Notes: generated by a model not told the origin, from the letters alone. A stretch of 64,000 nucleotides of DNA from Sphingomonas hankyongi (GCF_023516575.1 NZ_JAMGBE010000003.1:124001-188000); one strand, 5' to 3'; shown: positions 1-11,700, numbered from the stretch's first letter. Numbers and translations are program-made.

Positions 1-2
1 AG

Positions 3-119
3 GTCCCGATCATCCTGACGAGCCGGGCGGACGAGGAAATGGCGCGGCTTGCATCGTGCGCCGTGGCCCAGTTGCTTGTCGCCGCGCGCCGTGCCGACAC
101 CTCTGCCGCCATTCAATAG
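3..119 (+). CDS. Phosphate acetyltransferase, C-terminal end (partial)
   Basis: The frame is open from the window edge to a TAG stop and encodes the last 38 residues of a larger protein. They contain VPIILTSRAD followed by ARLASCAVAQLL, which resembles the end of phosphate acetyl/butyryltransferases, including the bifunctional enoyl-CoA hydratase/phosphotransacetylase forms. The enzyme interconverts acyl-CoA and acyl phosphate. The start codon lies outside the window. ackA begins 12 bases downstream, the usual pta-ackA arrangement, which is the main support for the call. Which Pta subtype it is cannot be told from the tail alone. Confidence 0.75.
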   Translation, partial: VPIILTSRADEEMARLASCAVAQLLVAARRADTSAAIQ

Positions 120-131
120 GCGGGGGGCAAA

Positions 132-1367
132 ATGGCTAATCAGATTGCGGTCATCAACGCTGGCTCTTCGAGCATCAAGTTTGCCGTCTTTCATGACGAC
201 GCGGGCCAATCCCTCATCTTCCGGGGGCAGGTGGAAAAGATCGGCGTCGCGCCCAGCCTGATGGTTGAGAATTCCGAAGGCGACACGCTCATTGAAAACG
301 AATGGCCAGCGAAGGAGGTGAACCACCAATCGGCAACGAAAATCATCCTCCAGACGGCCATCGCGCTCCTCGGTGGCGAGACAGTCGAAGGGATTGGCCA
401 TCGCGTCGTTCATGGAGGGACCAAGTTCACTGCGCCTGTGGAGGTGACCCCCGACGTTGTCATGGCGCTGAAATTACTGACGCCTCTGGCGCCACTGCAC
501 CAGCCGCACAATTTATCCCCGATCGAAGCGATCATGTCGGAGGCGCCCCACATCCCGCAAGTCGCGTGTTTCGACACGGCCTTCCATCAGACGCAGCCGC
601 ATTTGGCGCAATCCTTCGCCCTGCCGCGAGAGATCAGCGATTCTGGCGTGCGCCGATACGGCTTCCACGGCCTTTCGTACGAATTCGTCAGTGGCCGGCT
701 ACAGACGATCGCGCCGGACCACGCGCAGAAGCGCATCATCATTGCGCACCTCGGGAATGGCGCGAGCCTATGTGCGATGCATCGGGGGCGCAGCGTGGCG
801 ACGACGATGGGCTTTACTGCGGTCGAAGGCCTGATGATGGGGACGCGGTGCGGCTCGATCGACCCAGGGGTCCTCATCTACCTCATGGACGAAAAGGGTC
901 TCGATGCGCGTGGGCTCGAAAATCTTATCTACAAGAAGTCCGGCCTTCTCGGAGTGTCCGGGATAACGTCCGACATGCGGGCACTGCGTTCCTCGAACGA
1001 CCCGCGAGCCCGCGAGGCGATCGATCTTTTCATCTACCGCATCGTGCGGGAGATTGGATCGCTCGCCGCGGCGCTGGGAGGTTTGGACGGAATCGTCTTC
1101 ACCGGCGGGATCGGTCAGCGTGACGCGAAGACGCGCCAGGAAGTCGTTGCGGGCTGCGCATGGCTCGGGGCTGCCATCGACAAGCAAGCCAATGCAATTG
1201 GCGAAGGCAGGATCGATGCGCCGCAGTCAACCATCCCAATCTGGGTGGTCTCTACCGACGAGGAGCGCATCATCGCCCGGCACACGGCCGATTTGATCCG
1301 ATCAGCAGCGACTAGTGAAGCCGATGTCGTAACGGCGGATGTTCCGGGGCCAACGGTTCAAGGCTGA
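132..1367 (+). CDS. ackA: Acetate kinase
   Basis: This 411-residue protein has the normal length for acetate kinase, which interconverts acetate plus ATP and acetyl phosphate. The N-terminal signature NAGSSSIKF (residues 9-17), RVVHGG (Arg91), FDTAFH (Asp148), GFHGLS (His179) and the HLGNGAS phosphate-binding stretch near 206 are all present. FTGGIGQRD marks the second nucleotide-binding part. It follows the phosphotransacetylase tail by 12 bases, so the pair forms the acetyl phosphate pathway for overflow acetate formation or use. Its last 56 bases overlap the 3' end of a small opposite-strand gene. Confidence 0.96.
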   Translation: MANQIAVINAGSSSIKFAVFHDDAGQSLIFRGQVEKIGVAPSLMVENSEGDTLIENEWPAKEVNHQSATKIILQTAIALLGGETVEGIGHRVVHGGTKFTAPVEVTPDVVMALKLLTPLAPLHQPHNLSPIEAIMSEAPHIPQVACFDTAFHQTQPHLAQSFALPREISDSGVRRYGFHGLSYEFVSGRLQTIAPDHAQKRIIIAHLGNGASLCAMHRGRSVATTMGFTAVEGLMMGTRCGSIDPGVLIYLMDEKGLDARGLENLIYKKSGLLGVSGITSDMRALRSSNDPRAREAIDLFIYRIVREIGSLAAALGGLDGIVFTGGIGQRDAKTRQEVVAGCAWLGAAIDKQANAIGEGRIDAPQSTIPIWVVSTDEERIIARHTADLIRSAATSEADVVTADVPGPTVQG

Positions 1368-1659
1368 CGGAGCGTCGCGTTCGATACCGCTCGGCCAATT
1401 CGAAATATTGCACCAAATCCTCAAGCTCACTTTCGAGCTCCGCGCGCCAATGTGGAGGCGTTCCGGGGGACAGCAAAGCTTCCGAAGTCTCCCGGATCGC
1501 CAGGAGGATGGTGCGCCTGAAGACCTGGATATTGCGGTCCCAAAAGAGGGTCGGGTCAGTATCCTGATGATCAAGAGTGCGAAGGCCGGTCTCGAGTTGC
1601 TCGATGCTAAGTGGGCGCAATTCGCCAGGGATTGCGGGCGGATTTTTCGATCGGGACAT
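1312..1659 (-). CDS. Hypothetical protein downstream of the TonB receptor
   Basis: This 115-residue soluble protein starts MSRSKNPPAIPGELRPL and is not recognised. The middle (about 40-90) is rich in charged and aliphatic residues and looks helical (RAELESELEDLVQYFELAERY), and there is no signal peptide. It starts 60 bases after the receptor stop on the same strand and could be the last gene of the fecI-fecR-receptor operon. Its 3' end overlaps ackA tail to tail by 56 bases. The protein-like composition supports a real gene, but no function can be assigned. Confidence 0.55.
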   Translation of the reverse strand: MSRSKNPPAIPGELRPLSIEQLETGLRTLDHQDTDPTLFWDRNIQVFRRTILLAIRETSEALLSPGTPPHWRAELESELEDLVQYFELAERYRTRRSVSLEPLAPEHPPLRHRLH

Positions 1660-1719
1660 CTTCTGGAAGCTAGGTCCGGATGACGGGCCGCACTATCGGG
1701 ATTCACCCGACCGCGGACG

Positions 1720-4110
1720 TCAGAACCCCTGTTCGAAGCCGAGGCGGATCGTGCGGGGTCTAAGCGGAGTGATCTGGTCAACGCCGCCGATCGGAGCGCC
1801 GAATGCGAACCGATTGCCGACTTCGTCGGTGATGTTGGTGATGTTCAGGGTCCAGGCTCGAGCGCCTTCCGAGAGACGCACCATGAGGCCGGAATCCAAA
1901 TATTGTCCCTGCTCTTCCCCCAACTGTGGGCCGACGCCCAGACGGGAACTACCGACGTAGCGCCCATAGATGTTCGTGTGCAGCATCCAGTCGCCACCGA
2001 GCGCCACGCGCCAATCGATTGCGCCCCTTGCCACGACCTTAGCTATGTTCGGGATATTCATGGTGCCCTCGAGCATGTCCCAGGCGGCGCGATAGGCGTC
2101 AGCGGGATGGGTGATCCTGCCGTCATTCCAGGCAATGCCTGCTTCAAAGCGGAGATCGTCTGTAAGCTGCGCGCCCCCGTTTGCCGTGAGCGTCCAGACT
2201 CTGCCGTCGCCGATATTGTCGGTGATCGGGAGCCCGGAGCCATCAAGGAAATCGGCCTGGATATTGTGCCAGCTGCTGATCGTGGCACTTCCCTGGAAGT
2301 CAAATGGGTCGCGGCCCGGTTTGCCATAGCGGAACCCGAGCTCAGCCGTTCGCAAATGGTCGTTCCGGTAGAGGATCACCGTATCGCCCGCGATCGAAAC
2401 GCCGCCCGGACGAAAGCCCTCCTGATATCGGCCATAGACGGTGAGATTATCTAGCGGCCTCGCAGAGATGGCGGCCGATGGAAGAAAGCTACGTTCTTTG
2501 CGCTCGGCCTCGGCCGGTACAACCGCGACGGGGCTAAGATGCTGCCCGGAACCGGAAAGGTCTGCGATTGTGTACCGTGCGCCTATCGTGGCTTCGATGG
2601 AGCGTCCGAGCTCAAGACCGACCTCGCCAAAGATCGTAGATTCACGAACGCGGTTTTCGGTGCCGGCGAGATCCGTCGACTCGCCTTCATTCAATATGTC
2701 TCGCGAAACGTCGTACCGATGGGAGATCGCGCTGAACCCGGCGAGCCAGCTGTAATGGTCCTTCATCGGACGCCAGAGCCGCGTCTCATTGCTCAGCGCG
2801 CGAGCATTGCTCAGCTGGCGCAACTGGCGTGGATTCGACCCCATCGAGGCATCGAAATTCTCTTCGACCTGGTGATGGCTAGCGGCCATGGTGGACCGGA
2901 AGCGAATGACGCCTGTATCCTTCCGAACGACGATGCTCGCGAGGCTGAAGTCCGAGGAGAAGGGCTGATCGACCAGGCTGTTTCGCGAAAGGGAAGGGCC
3001 GTTACGGTCGGCATATTGGCTGTCGTTGCCTCTGATCCGCTGGGCCGCTCCGCCCAAATCGACGAGCCAATCTCCGCCGAGCTTGGCTGACAGTGTGGCG
3101 CGGGCGCCGGTGACGCGGACATCGTTGATGTCCTTTCCGCCTGTCGCAAGGTTGTCGATGTAGCCGCCTTCGAGCGCACGGTAGCCCACGGCTCGGATGG
3201 CTACTGCATCACCGACAGGTAGGTTGAAGACGCCGGACGTATCATGGCCGGGATCGCCCCGTCGGGTGAGGCTTGCACCATTGGAAATCATACCCGATTG
3301 CTCGCCGAAGACCGGCATATTAGGCCTGAGGAGCACGATTCCGCCTAAGGCGCCCGAACCGTAGAGCGTGCTCTGCGGGCCCTCCAGGATCTCGACCGAC
3401 TTGATATCGACGAGCTTCAGATCAGGGTCCGCACCGCTGTATCCTGTGCGCACGTCCCCGAAATATTGGCCGACGGGAGATTGAGTCGGCCCGCTGAAGC
3501 TGGAATCGGCGATGCCGCGTATGAAAAGCTTGTTGCGCCCTGATCCAAGGTGCGTGGACGAGAATCCGACGGTGCGGGACTCGATCGCATCAGCTCCGCG
3601 GACCCCGAGCGCGGCGAACTCATCGCCTTCGATCCGAGACCACGCACCAGCGAAGCGCCTCGACAATGTGTCGCGCTTGCTCGCCGTTACGACGATGTCC
3701 GCAAGTTGCGGCTCCGCTTCCTGGCGTAAGATCGGCCGTGCGATTGGCGCGCCCGTTGGTGCGATACGGCGTAGCTTGGGCTGCGGACGCTCCGCCAACA
3801 GGACGTAACTGTTCGATCCGACTTTGCGAACTTGCAGGCCGCTCAACTTGGCCAATTGTACGAGCGCATCGCCTGCACTTTGCTGGCCCCGGATAGCTGG
3901 TGCCCGCTTTCGCAGGATGCTGCTGTCCGCAACAGCGACACTGACGCCGGCCTGTCGACCAATAGCAAAGGCGGCCTGGCCGACAGTCCCGGCTGGGATG
4001 TCGATCGGCTTGGAAAAGGCAGGGGAGGGAGTGGCGATGATCACAGCCGCGGCAAGCGACGCGCCGACGATCGGGGTCCTAATCGCTAAGCCCTTCCTTG
4101 CAGCTTCCAC
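1720..4110 (-). CDS. TonB-dependent receptor with N-terminal signalling (STN) domain
   Basis: This 796-residue outer-membrane receptor is of the FecA/transducer type. A signal peptide (to about residue 33) is followed by an STN domain (about 35-105), a TonB box DIVVTASKR (138-146), a plug with LFIRGI and VEILEGPQSTLYGSGALGGIV (about 155-262), and a beta-barrel ending in the aromatic residue of RLGFEQGF. The STN domain would pass an occupied-receptor signal to FecR, encoded just upstream with a 25-base overlap. The start is a GTG inside the fecR end. The ligand is unknown; iron siderophores are typical, but vitamin B12 or glycans are possible. Confidence 0.93.
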   Translation of the reverse strand: MEAARKGLAIRTPIVGASLAAAVIIATPSPAFSKPIDIPAGTVGQAAFAIGRQAGVSVAVADSSILRKRAPAIRGQQSAGDALVQLAKLSGLQVRKVGSNSYVLLAERPQPKLRRIAPTGAPIARPILRQEAEPQLADIVVTASKRDTLSRRFAGAWSRIEGDEFAALGVRGADAIESRTVGFSSTHLGSGRNKLFIRGIADSSFSGPTQSPVGQYFGDVRTGYSGADPDLKLVDIKSVEILEGPQSTLYGSGALGGIVLLRPNMPVFGEQSGMISNGASLTRRGDPGHDTSGVFNLPVGDAVAIRAVGYRALEGGYIDNLATGGKDINDVRVTGARATLSAKLGGDWLVDLGGAAQRIRGNDSQYADRNGPSLSRNSLVDQPFSSDFSLASIVVRKDTGVIRFRSTMAASHHQVEENFDASMGSNPRQLRQLSNARALSNETRLWRPMKDHYSWLAGFSAISHRYDVSRDILNEGESTDLAGTENRVRESTIFGEVGLELGRSIEATIGARYTIADLSGSGQHLSPVAVVPAEAERKERSFLPSAAISARPLDNLTVYGRYQEGFRPGGVSIAGDTVILYRNDHLRTAELGFRYGKPGRDPFDFQGSATISSWHNIQADFLDGSGLPITDNIGDGRVWTLTANGGAQLTDDLRFEAGIAWNDGRITHPADAYRAAWDMLEGTMNIPNIAKVVARGAIDWRVALGGDWMLHTNIYGRYVGSSRLGVGPQLGEEQGQYLDSGLMVRLSEGARAWTLNITNITDEVGNRFAFGAPIGGVDQITPLRPRTIRLGFEQGF

Positions 4111-5006
4111 CCTTTGCCCGACGGTTGCAGGGAAACGCCGAGAAGCGGACCTAGCGATCGGGGATCCCGCCTCACTTCAGCGACCGATAAGGTGCCGGTG
4201 AAGCGGCGTGCCGTCATAGCTTCGCTGAGACGAATGTCGAGACCCGTGGAACGCCGCAGGTCTGCAATCACATTTGCAATGGGTTCTTCGACATAGGTGA
4301 GCTGCCCCCGTTCGAAGGAGCCAACAGACGCGATATCGGCGGGCATTGCTCGAAGCGTCGGCGCACCATCGGACGCGTCCAGCCGCTGGCCGCGGTCCAA
4401 TTGCAGCCGCGCTCCATCGGGATCCGCCAACACCGCACCCTCGCTGACAAGGACGCGGGTTTGCTGTCCGTCTCGAGACACTTCGAAGGTCGTGCCGACA
4501 TCGACGAGCTTCAGATCGCCCGACAATACGGCAATGCGGCTCGGGCCCGCCTCGGCCAGCCGAAGCAGCACCTGACCGCTTTCCAGGCGAACTGTGCTCT
4601 TGGTGAGCCCGGCGAGCTTGATCCTGGTCTCCCCATTCATGACCAGCTGGTCGCGGCCACCCAGAGAGACTGTTCTCACTTCACCGGGGCCTGTTTGGTA
4701 CTCCACCGGGAGAATGCGCGGAGTCACGATCACCGCGAGTGCTGCCGCAGCGGCGGTCGCGAGGGATGTAAAGGCGATGCGACCGCGACCGATTTTCCGT
4801 GGAGATATTGGCGCGGCTGCCAGCGTGTCCAGGACGGGTGCGAACTCGGCTTCAGCCTGCGCGACAGAATGATAAGCGCGGGCATTGGCTGGGTTTTCTT
4901 CAAGCCACGCCGTGAATTCGTCCCACGCGTCGAACTCTGGGTCATTCGTTCGAACGAGCCAGTCGATCGCGGCATCGCGCACGGTCAGTTCGTCACTCAT
5001 GCCCAT
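4086..5006 (-). CDS. FecR family anti-sigma factor / signal transducer
   Basis: This 306-residue inner-membrane regulator has an N-terminal cytoplasmic DUF4880-like part (AAIDWLVRTNDPEFDAWDEF, residues 12-31) that binds the sigma factor. A single membrane segment lies near residues 75-97 (FTSLATAAAAALAVIV). A periplasmic FecR domain follows (about 100-215, GPGEVRTVSLGG to LDRGQRL), then a C-terminal part that would contact the receptor STN domain. It lies between the sigma factor gene (27-base gap) and the receptor gene (25-base overlap), which is the classical cell-surface signalling order. Confidence 0.93.
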   Translation of the reverse strand: MGMSDELTVRDAAIDWLVRTNDPEFDAWDEFTAWLEENPANARAYHSVAQAEAEFAPVLDTLAAAPISPRKIGRGRIAFTSLATAAAAALAVIVTPRILPVEYQTGPGEVRTVSLGGRDQLVMNGETRIKLAGLTKSTVRLESGQVLLRLAEAGPSRIAVLSGDLKLVDVGTTFEVSRDGQQTRVLVSEGAVLADPDGARLQLDRGQRLDASDGAPTLRAMPADIASVGSFERGQLTYVEEPIANVIADLRRSTGLDIRLSEAMTARRFTGTLSVAEVRRDPRSLGPLLGVSLQPSGKGWKLQGRA

Positions 5007-5033
5007 CTGTCCCTTTGGACGGAATCAAGGCGC

Positions 5034-5561
5034 TTATTCCTCATCGAACTTCCTCCTCAGCTCGTCGAGTAAGCGGTAGACAGTCCGAAGATCGCTTTCG
5101 ACGGTGCTCGAGCTTACTCCCATCGCCGCGGCGATTTCGCGCTGGGTGCGGCCTTCGATGCGGTGGTCGCGGAATATGGAGAGCGCACGAGAGGGAAGCT
5201 TCTTGAGTTCCGCTTCGACAATCCTCAGCCTCCGACGGCCTTCCAGATCACGTTCAGGGCCGGGGTCGTTCGCCGGAGAGCCTGGTATACGATCCACCAG
5301 GGCCGCCCACTCTACCTCGCGGCGCTCAGCCTGAATTTCGGAGCGACGGCGATCGATCATCAGGTTGGTCGCAGCGCGATAGAGGTAATTGCGCGGCGAC
5401 GAGATCGGACCCGTCGCCGAAGCCACGAACTTCAGCCACAGCTCCTGCAGGATGTCTTCTGCTGCTTCTCCCGCTCCGTGAGCGCGAAGGTATCGCAGCA
5501 GTTGCTCCCGGTGCTCATCAAATATCTGCTGTACGCCCTGGACTTCCATGGTCTCGGCCAA
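5034..5561 (-). CDS. ECF sigma factor, FecI-like
   Basis: This 175-residue sigma-70 family protein has region 2 around residues 10-75 (EDILQELWLKFV, NYLYRAATNLMIDRRR) and region 4 around 115-170 (LPSRALSIFRDHRIEGRTQREIAAAMGVSSSTVE), the standard ECF layout. It is the first gene of a minus-strand operon with fecR and the TonB receptor and probably directs transcription of the receptor when FecR is activated. The divergent autotransporter gene starts 185 bases away, so shared control is possible but not shown. Confidence 0.93.
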   Translation of the reverse strand: MAETMEVQGVQQIFDEHREQLLRYLRAHGAGEAAEDILQELWLKFVASATGPISSPRNYLYRAATNLMIDRRRSEIQAERREVEWAALVDRIPGSPANDPGPERDLEGRRRLRIVEAELKKLPSRALSIFRDHRIEGRTQREIAAAMGVSSSTVESDLRTVYRLLDELRRKFDEE

Positions 5562-5682
5562 CCAAGCGACCGCTATAAAGAGAATTGTCGCGGCGGAAAG
5601 ACGCGCAAGCCATCCGTCCCACGCGTCATACGTTTGTCAAAAATAATCCAAGGCAATGTCAGTGCGCCTCCGTCTGATCAGA

Positions 5683-5717
5683 TGAACCCTTCGGCCACTC
5701 TCCGGCGGGAGGGTTCA
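5683..5717 (+). promoter_or_regulatory. Hairpin in the autotransporter leader
   Basis: A perfect 8-base inverted repeat (TGAACCCT at 5683-5690, AGGGTTCA at 5710-5717) encloses 19 bases that contain a further GCC/GGC pairing. It ends 28 bases before the autotransporter start codon, just upstream of the GAGGA ribosome site. It could be an operator or an mRNA hairpin in the 5' leader. The rest of the 5562-5745 divergent region shows no promoter I would trust. Confidence 0.4.
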
Positions 5718-5745
5718 CCCAATCTGCGACGGACGAGGATTTTCT

Positions 5746-8700
5746 ATGCGTGCTCCTTTGCTTGCCAGCCTTCGACTGACAAATGGAAAGAAGGGTCTAG
5801 CAAGAGGACGGCTGCTCGCTGCGAGCGCTTCCGTGCTGGCATTAGGAGTGCTCAGTCCAGCTGAGGCGCTGGCCGCGAGCGAACCGGGTGTGCGCCAGGA
5901 GGATACCGGCACGATCGCGATCAACCTGTACGAGGTTGATTCATCCGCTCCCGCTCAGCACTTCGGCGCGACTGTCATCGATGATAATCCCGGCGGCCTT
6001 GCTGCCGCGACTGCCTACGTGCTTTGCGCTGGAACCGCGACCTGTTCCTCACCGGGCGCCATCGAGCAGTCTGCCATTGGCAGTCAGTCTGCATCCAACC
6101 TGATCGCCATCGGCGGCTCCCAGACGATCCATGCGGAAGCACATGCCGAAGGGAATACGGCCACCGCCGTCGGGTTCATCGACTTAGCAGTCGGTCAGCT
6201 CGCCGTTGCTCCCGAGCTTGCGACCAACGAGATCTCAATCGGCGGCCTGCTCGACATCGACGCCGCTGCTGACGCGCAGGGCGACAGCGGGCCAGCGATC
6301 GCCGTCGCCGCCGTTGGGACCGGCATTTGGCAGGTCGCTACGGCCGGATCGGCAGAAGGCACTGCCAGCAATCAAATGGGCAATACGGGTGCGGTTACGA
6401 TCGCCGCAGACGCACATGCGGAATCCGATGGTGGTTATGCAACCGCCGCAGCCTTCATCGAGCTTGGCGTTTACCAGCAGGCGAGGGGCGTAGACCTTGC
6501 CGCCAATTCCTTCACCAATGAGGGGGATTTCACAGTCGGCGCCTATGCGAGCGCCGTCGCAGGCGCGGGCGATGCACTGGCGACTGCAAGCGCGGTCGGA
6601 ATCGTCCAGCTTGCCAGTGCGCGCACGCAAAGCATCGAGAATGCGACGCTGGAATATGGGACGCTGGTCGGCGCATCCAGCGACAATCCGGCCGGAGTGG
6701 CTCAATCCACGATCACGAACAACGGCGCGTTCACGGTCGATGTTGCGGCGCATGCGGACGCGGGAGGCCACGCCTATGCGACCGCCGCGCTCACTGGCAT
6801 CGTTCAGCTTGCTGGCGGAAACGAGGCGCTCGTTTCCTTAGCGAACAATGGAACGATCGACTTCGCCGGTTCCGCCGTGGCCCATGGCGCTGGTATCGTG
6901 CGCGGCGACGTACGCATGGCCGGGATCGTGCAGGTCGCAACGGCAATAGCCGCTTCGACGCTGGAAACGATCCATCCAAACGGAACGGCGACATTCCAGG
7001 TCAGCACGGTACCGGTTGGTGAAGCGGTCGCATCTTTCGCCAACAGCGGCGATATTTTTGTGGGTGCTGAGGTTCACGTCGCGGCCGACGCACTTTCTTC
7101 CGCATATGCTACGGATGCGCTTGGTTATGGGCTGGTAACCGCCGTCAACCAGACTGCAGCCGGGGCGGACGCGTCAGCACATCTCGACAATGATGGCTCG
7201 ATAATCGTCAGCGCCCTTGTCGACGCCGAATCCGATGGAGCGGCGAGGGCGATTGCGCTCGCGAGCGGTATAGACCAGGTGGCGAGCGCGGTCGGGGCTC
7301 ACGGCACGGCAATATATACTTATTCAACGACTATTCCGGCCTATGTGACCGGAGGTCCGGAGGCAGTTGGCAAAGCTTCAGCCGAACTCGCGAATTCAGG
7401 AACGCTCAGTATCTTCGCGAACGCCCACGCGGCCGGTGAGGAATCGGCACTTGCGGGGGCGACGGCGGTTGGGGTCAATCAGGTCGCGGCAGGCACGAGT
7501 GCGAATGCGCAGCTGACGAACGACGGAGACATTAGCGTCATCGGAAAGGCACATGCGGAAGCCACCGGCGTGGCGGGTGCGTTGGCTGGTGCCGTCGGGT
7601 TGACCCAATTGGCGAGCGGCACTGCTCAGGCGGGGGTCGCGATGGATAACGAAGGCTCCATACTGGTCGGCGCTTCGGCAATCGCGAACGGCGGCCTAGC
7701 AGTTGCGAACGCGACCGCGTTGGGCTTGCTGCAGCGAGTCACGGGACTGGCGACCGCGAGCGCAGGTTTCGTGAACACGGGGTCCGTTGAGGTGATGGCT
7801 ATCGCGAAGGCAGAAGGCACAAGTTCCGCAGCCGCAGTCATCCATGCAGACGGCCTGCGGCAACTCGTCGCAGGCAGCAACGCGTCAGCGCAATTCACCA
7901 ACGAAGGTGACTTCGAAGTTGGCGCGCAAGTTCATGCCGTAGCTGATACGAGCGCCATTGCAGGGGCGACGGTGTTCGAAGGTGTGTCGCAATATGCCAG
8001 CGGCGGCACGACGGGCGCCGGACATCTGTCGCTCGACAACCAGGGTACGATCGCGGTCGGCATATTAGCCGAAGCGACCGCGGGCGATCACGCATATGCC
8101 ACCGGCTGGGCGTTGGGCGGCGTTCTTCAGACCGTTCACGGTAACAATGGCGGCTCGATCGCTTTCGACAACAGTGGCGCTATAGAGATAGTTTCCGTTG
8201 CGAACGCGGATGCGATGGATGGGCAGGAGACCGATATCGCTTTCGCGAACGCCTTCGCGGTCGGGAATTTCGCTCGAATCTCTCAATTCGATCCGGGCAC
8301 TGGGACAGGAACCGGCACCTACACCACATTCGACATTCACTTGGCTGCTAACCCCGGTGATGCGGTCATCGACATGTCAAATAGCGGCACGATCCACGTC
8401 GACGCGGCAGCGCATGCGTCGGCCGATGGAAATGCTTACGCCTTCGGAAGCGCCGTCTATGGAATGGTGGCGGCTGCCACGCTGCCCGCCGACGGCGATG
8501 CCGGCGTATCGCTCGCCAATAGTGGCGACATTCGGCTCGCCGGGAACGCTACGGCCGTTGGCGGCCACGCCGCTACGGCCGCTGCACAGGCGGTTGGGGG
8601 CTTGTTGGGCATTGCAAGTGCCGGCGGCAATGGCGACGCCGATGTGGCCGTCGAGAACAGCGGCGCAATTTTGATCCATGCCGATGCGCATGCGGAAGCT

Positions 8701-11700
8701 TCGACGAACGCATTCGCGGTCGCGCTCGGCCTTACGGCGGTCTGGCAGGTCGCCAATGCCAATGCCGGTGACGCGTCGGTCAGCCTTACGAATAGCGGAA
8801 CTATCGACCTGATCGCTGAAGCGGCCGCAACGGCCCTGGTCGCCCAAGCGACAGCGCAAGCCGGAAACGGCAGCATCTTTTTTGGCGCCTTGTTCCAGTC
8901 AGCATTTGCAGTGAGTGGGGACGCGAACGCCTTCTTCGACAACCAGGGCGACATCTCTATATTCGCCGATGCCTCCGTCCACGGTTCGGTAATCGCATAC
9001 GCCAACGCTTACGGAGGGCCCGGCATTATGCAGCGGGTCGTCGGGATCGAGGGCACTGCCGAGCTCAAAAACAGCGGGTCACTGAGCATCGTCGCGAACG
9101 CCCTCGCTACTTCAACCAACTCGGCTATCGCGAACGCCTCCGACCTCATCGGCATGTTCGCCGCGGCAACCGGTTCGGACCACGGCATTGCATCGCTCGA
9201 TAATAGTGGAAGTGTGACAGTCGCCGCCATTGCTGAGGCAAACGGCCCGACTTGGGCGACTGCGGACGCGAGCGTCGGTCGCGCGCTTCTTGTCGCGGCG
9301 CGAGCAAATTCCGGCGACTCCGTGGGTGAGCTAACCAACTCCGGTGAGGTGACAGTTGGGGCCAGCGCCTTGGCCTCGGGCGAATTCGCGGCCGCGACTG
9401 CAAATCTGGAATATGTCGTCGTGGATCAAGCGACTGCCGTTGGTGGTGACGCGAACGCTATCTTTGATAACTCCGGCGAGATCACGATCCTGGCCAATGG
9501 CGTTGCGGGGACGTCGACCGAAAACGGCTATGGAACGGCGCTCGCGTACGCGACGATTTTCAATGCGATAGGCCAGCACGCCTCCGGGATCGCATTCACG
9601 AGCTCGGGCTTTCACCCGGGTAATGTGTCGGCGGACCTCAACAACGACGGCACGATCGAAATCAGCGCTCATGCCGCGGGCGAAGGAGAGGTCGCGGGCA
9701 ACGCTTCGGTCATTCTTTCAGGCGGGATCGTCCAGGACCTCCACATGAATCAATTTGGGTCGTCCTATGGCACGGCAACGGACGTGCTTGGATCGGCGAC
9801 CTTCATAAATGGTGGCGACGTGACTCTGGTGGCCGACGCGGAGGCCGCCGGATCCAGCGCAGTTGCAGTGGCAAATGTCGTAGCTGGAATCAGTCAGTTG
9901 GCTGATATCTCTTACGGCAATGGCGCCGCTGGTATCACCAACGACGGCAGCATCGCGATTCATGCGGGTGCCGAAGCCTCAGGGGGCGAATTGTTCAGCC
10001 GCGGCAATGCCGTCGTTTATGGCGCCTTCTTCCAGAGCGTTGATGCAGCGACCGGTTCTGCCAACATATCGTTCGAGAACAGCGGCGAATTCGAAGTGAC
10101 AGCCGGGGCAAAGGCCTCAGGCGAGCAGATTGTTGTCGCGTTCGCGCAGGCGCTGGCCGGAAATCAAGAGGCGCTTGCCGGGGAAGACGATTTGGCGGTC
10201 GCGTCCTTCGACAATAGCGGCGACTTCCTGGTCCACGCCGGCGCGCAGGCCACCGTTTCACCGCCGGAAGGCGCGACGGCTTTCACCTTCGCCAACGCTG
10301 CTGCGCAGGCGAGCGGGCTATATCAGTTGAGCAACCACGGCTCCGTCGCCTTCACCAATAGCGGCACGTTCGACATTGCCGCTGGAGCCCAGTCCAAGGG
10401 TCCGCAGGCGGACGGCTTCGCGATGGCGCTGGGCGTGAACCAGGGAGTCAGCGGTCAGGATGGAGCTATAAGCTTCGACAACGAAGGCAAATTCAACGTC
10501 AAAGCCGGTTTCAAGGGCGAGGGCGAGACCGGTACCGGCTTCGTCGTCGCGGTAGGTTATCGCGCGAGCGGCGAGTCATTGTCCGTCGACGCGGATAATG
10601 GCGGCGAAATGAACATCGTCGCCACCGCTGACGCCGCAGACGGCGCATCCGCAGGTGCGGTCGGCATGGCAATCCAGGCCGCTGTAGCGACCAGCGCGCC
10701 GGGGACAGCGCTTCTCTCTGGAACGCTGGACAACAGCGGCGACCTCGCGGTGCTCGCCTCGGCGATCGGCGGCGTGATGATGACCGGAACCGGCACGACC
10801 GCGCATGAAGTGCCGGGAAGCAATGCGACTGCAACCGGCGTCTCCTTGATGTCCGGCGTCAACACGGTGACGCTGAGCAATTCCGGCGCGATCAATGTCG
10901 ATGCGGTGACCGGCCACGGCGGAAATGCCAATGCTTACGGCATCCGGGTCATTGGGAACGGAACAGGTTCTCCGTCATCGCCCGATGACGTGTTCACGTT
11001 CAACAATTCGGGCGACTTGATCGTTCGCGTGTCGAGCGACGAGGGCGAAACCTGGCGGCGCGGGCTCGCAATCGATGCTTCGGGCGCCCCCAACAAGTCT
11101 GTGATCAACCTGCTGGGCGGCGGCACGATCTATGGCAACATCGATATCAATGACGGAGACGAGATTGTCATCTCCGAGGGGGAAACGTCCCTTGACGGCA
11201 CGATCAATCCGGACCTGTTGCCGCCAGAGGATGAAGAGGAGGCGGCTGCGGCGCTCGCCCCGGAGCAGCTCCAAGGCTCGCTTACGGTAGAGGATGAAGC
11301 GACTCTGTTCCTGCGCAATTCGAAGTATTCCAACCCGACAGCATATGACGGCCCGTCTTACGTATTCGTCGACGACCTCACCGTCGAAGAGGGCGGGACG
11401 ATAGCGTTCGAGCTCGCACCGGAAGGGCCCGGCGCACAACCGCTGGGCAGCTACAGCCAGATCTTCGCCGATCAGGCCGATATTCAAGGCACGATCGAAG
11501 CCCGGCTTACGTCCGAGAACGGACTGTTCGACGACATGACGTTCGAAGATATCATCGACGCCAATACTCTCACCGGGTTCGACGAAGACCGATGTGTGAT
11601 TGGCGGAGCCCATGCCGGCTCCCTGTTCCTAGACATCGCATGCGCCGCTGACGACGATGCGAATATCGACGTTGAAGTCACCCGCGTCGCGTTCAACGCG

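Noticed and set aside
5980-11000. CRISPR-like or tandem DNA repeats in the autotransporter passenger
   Set aside because: The periodicity is at protein level and strongly diverged; there are no identical repeats with unique spacers.
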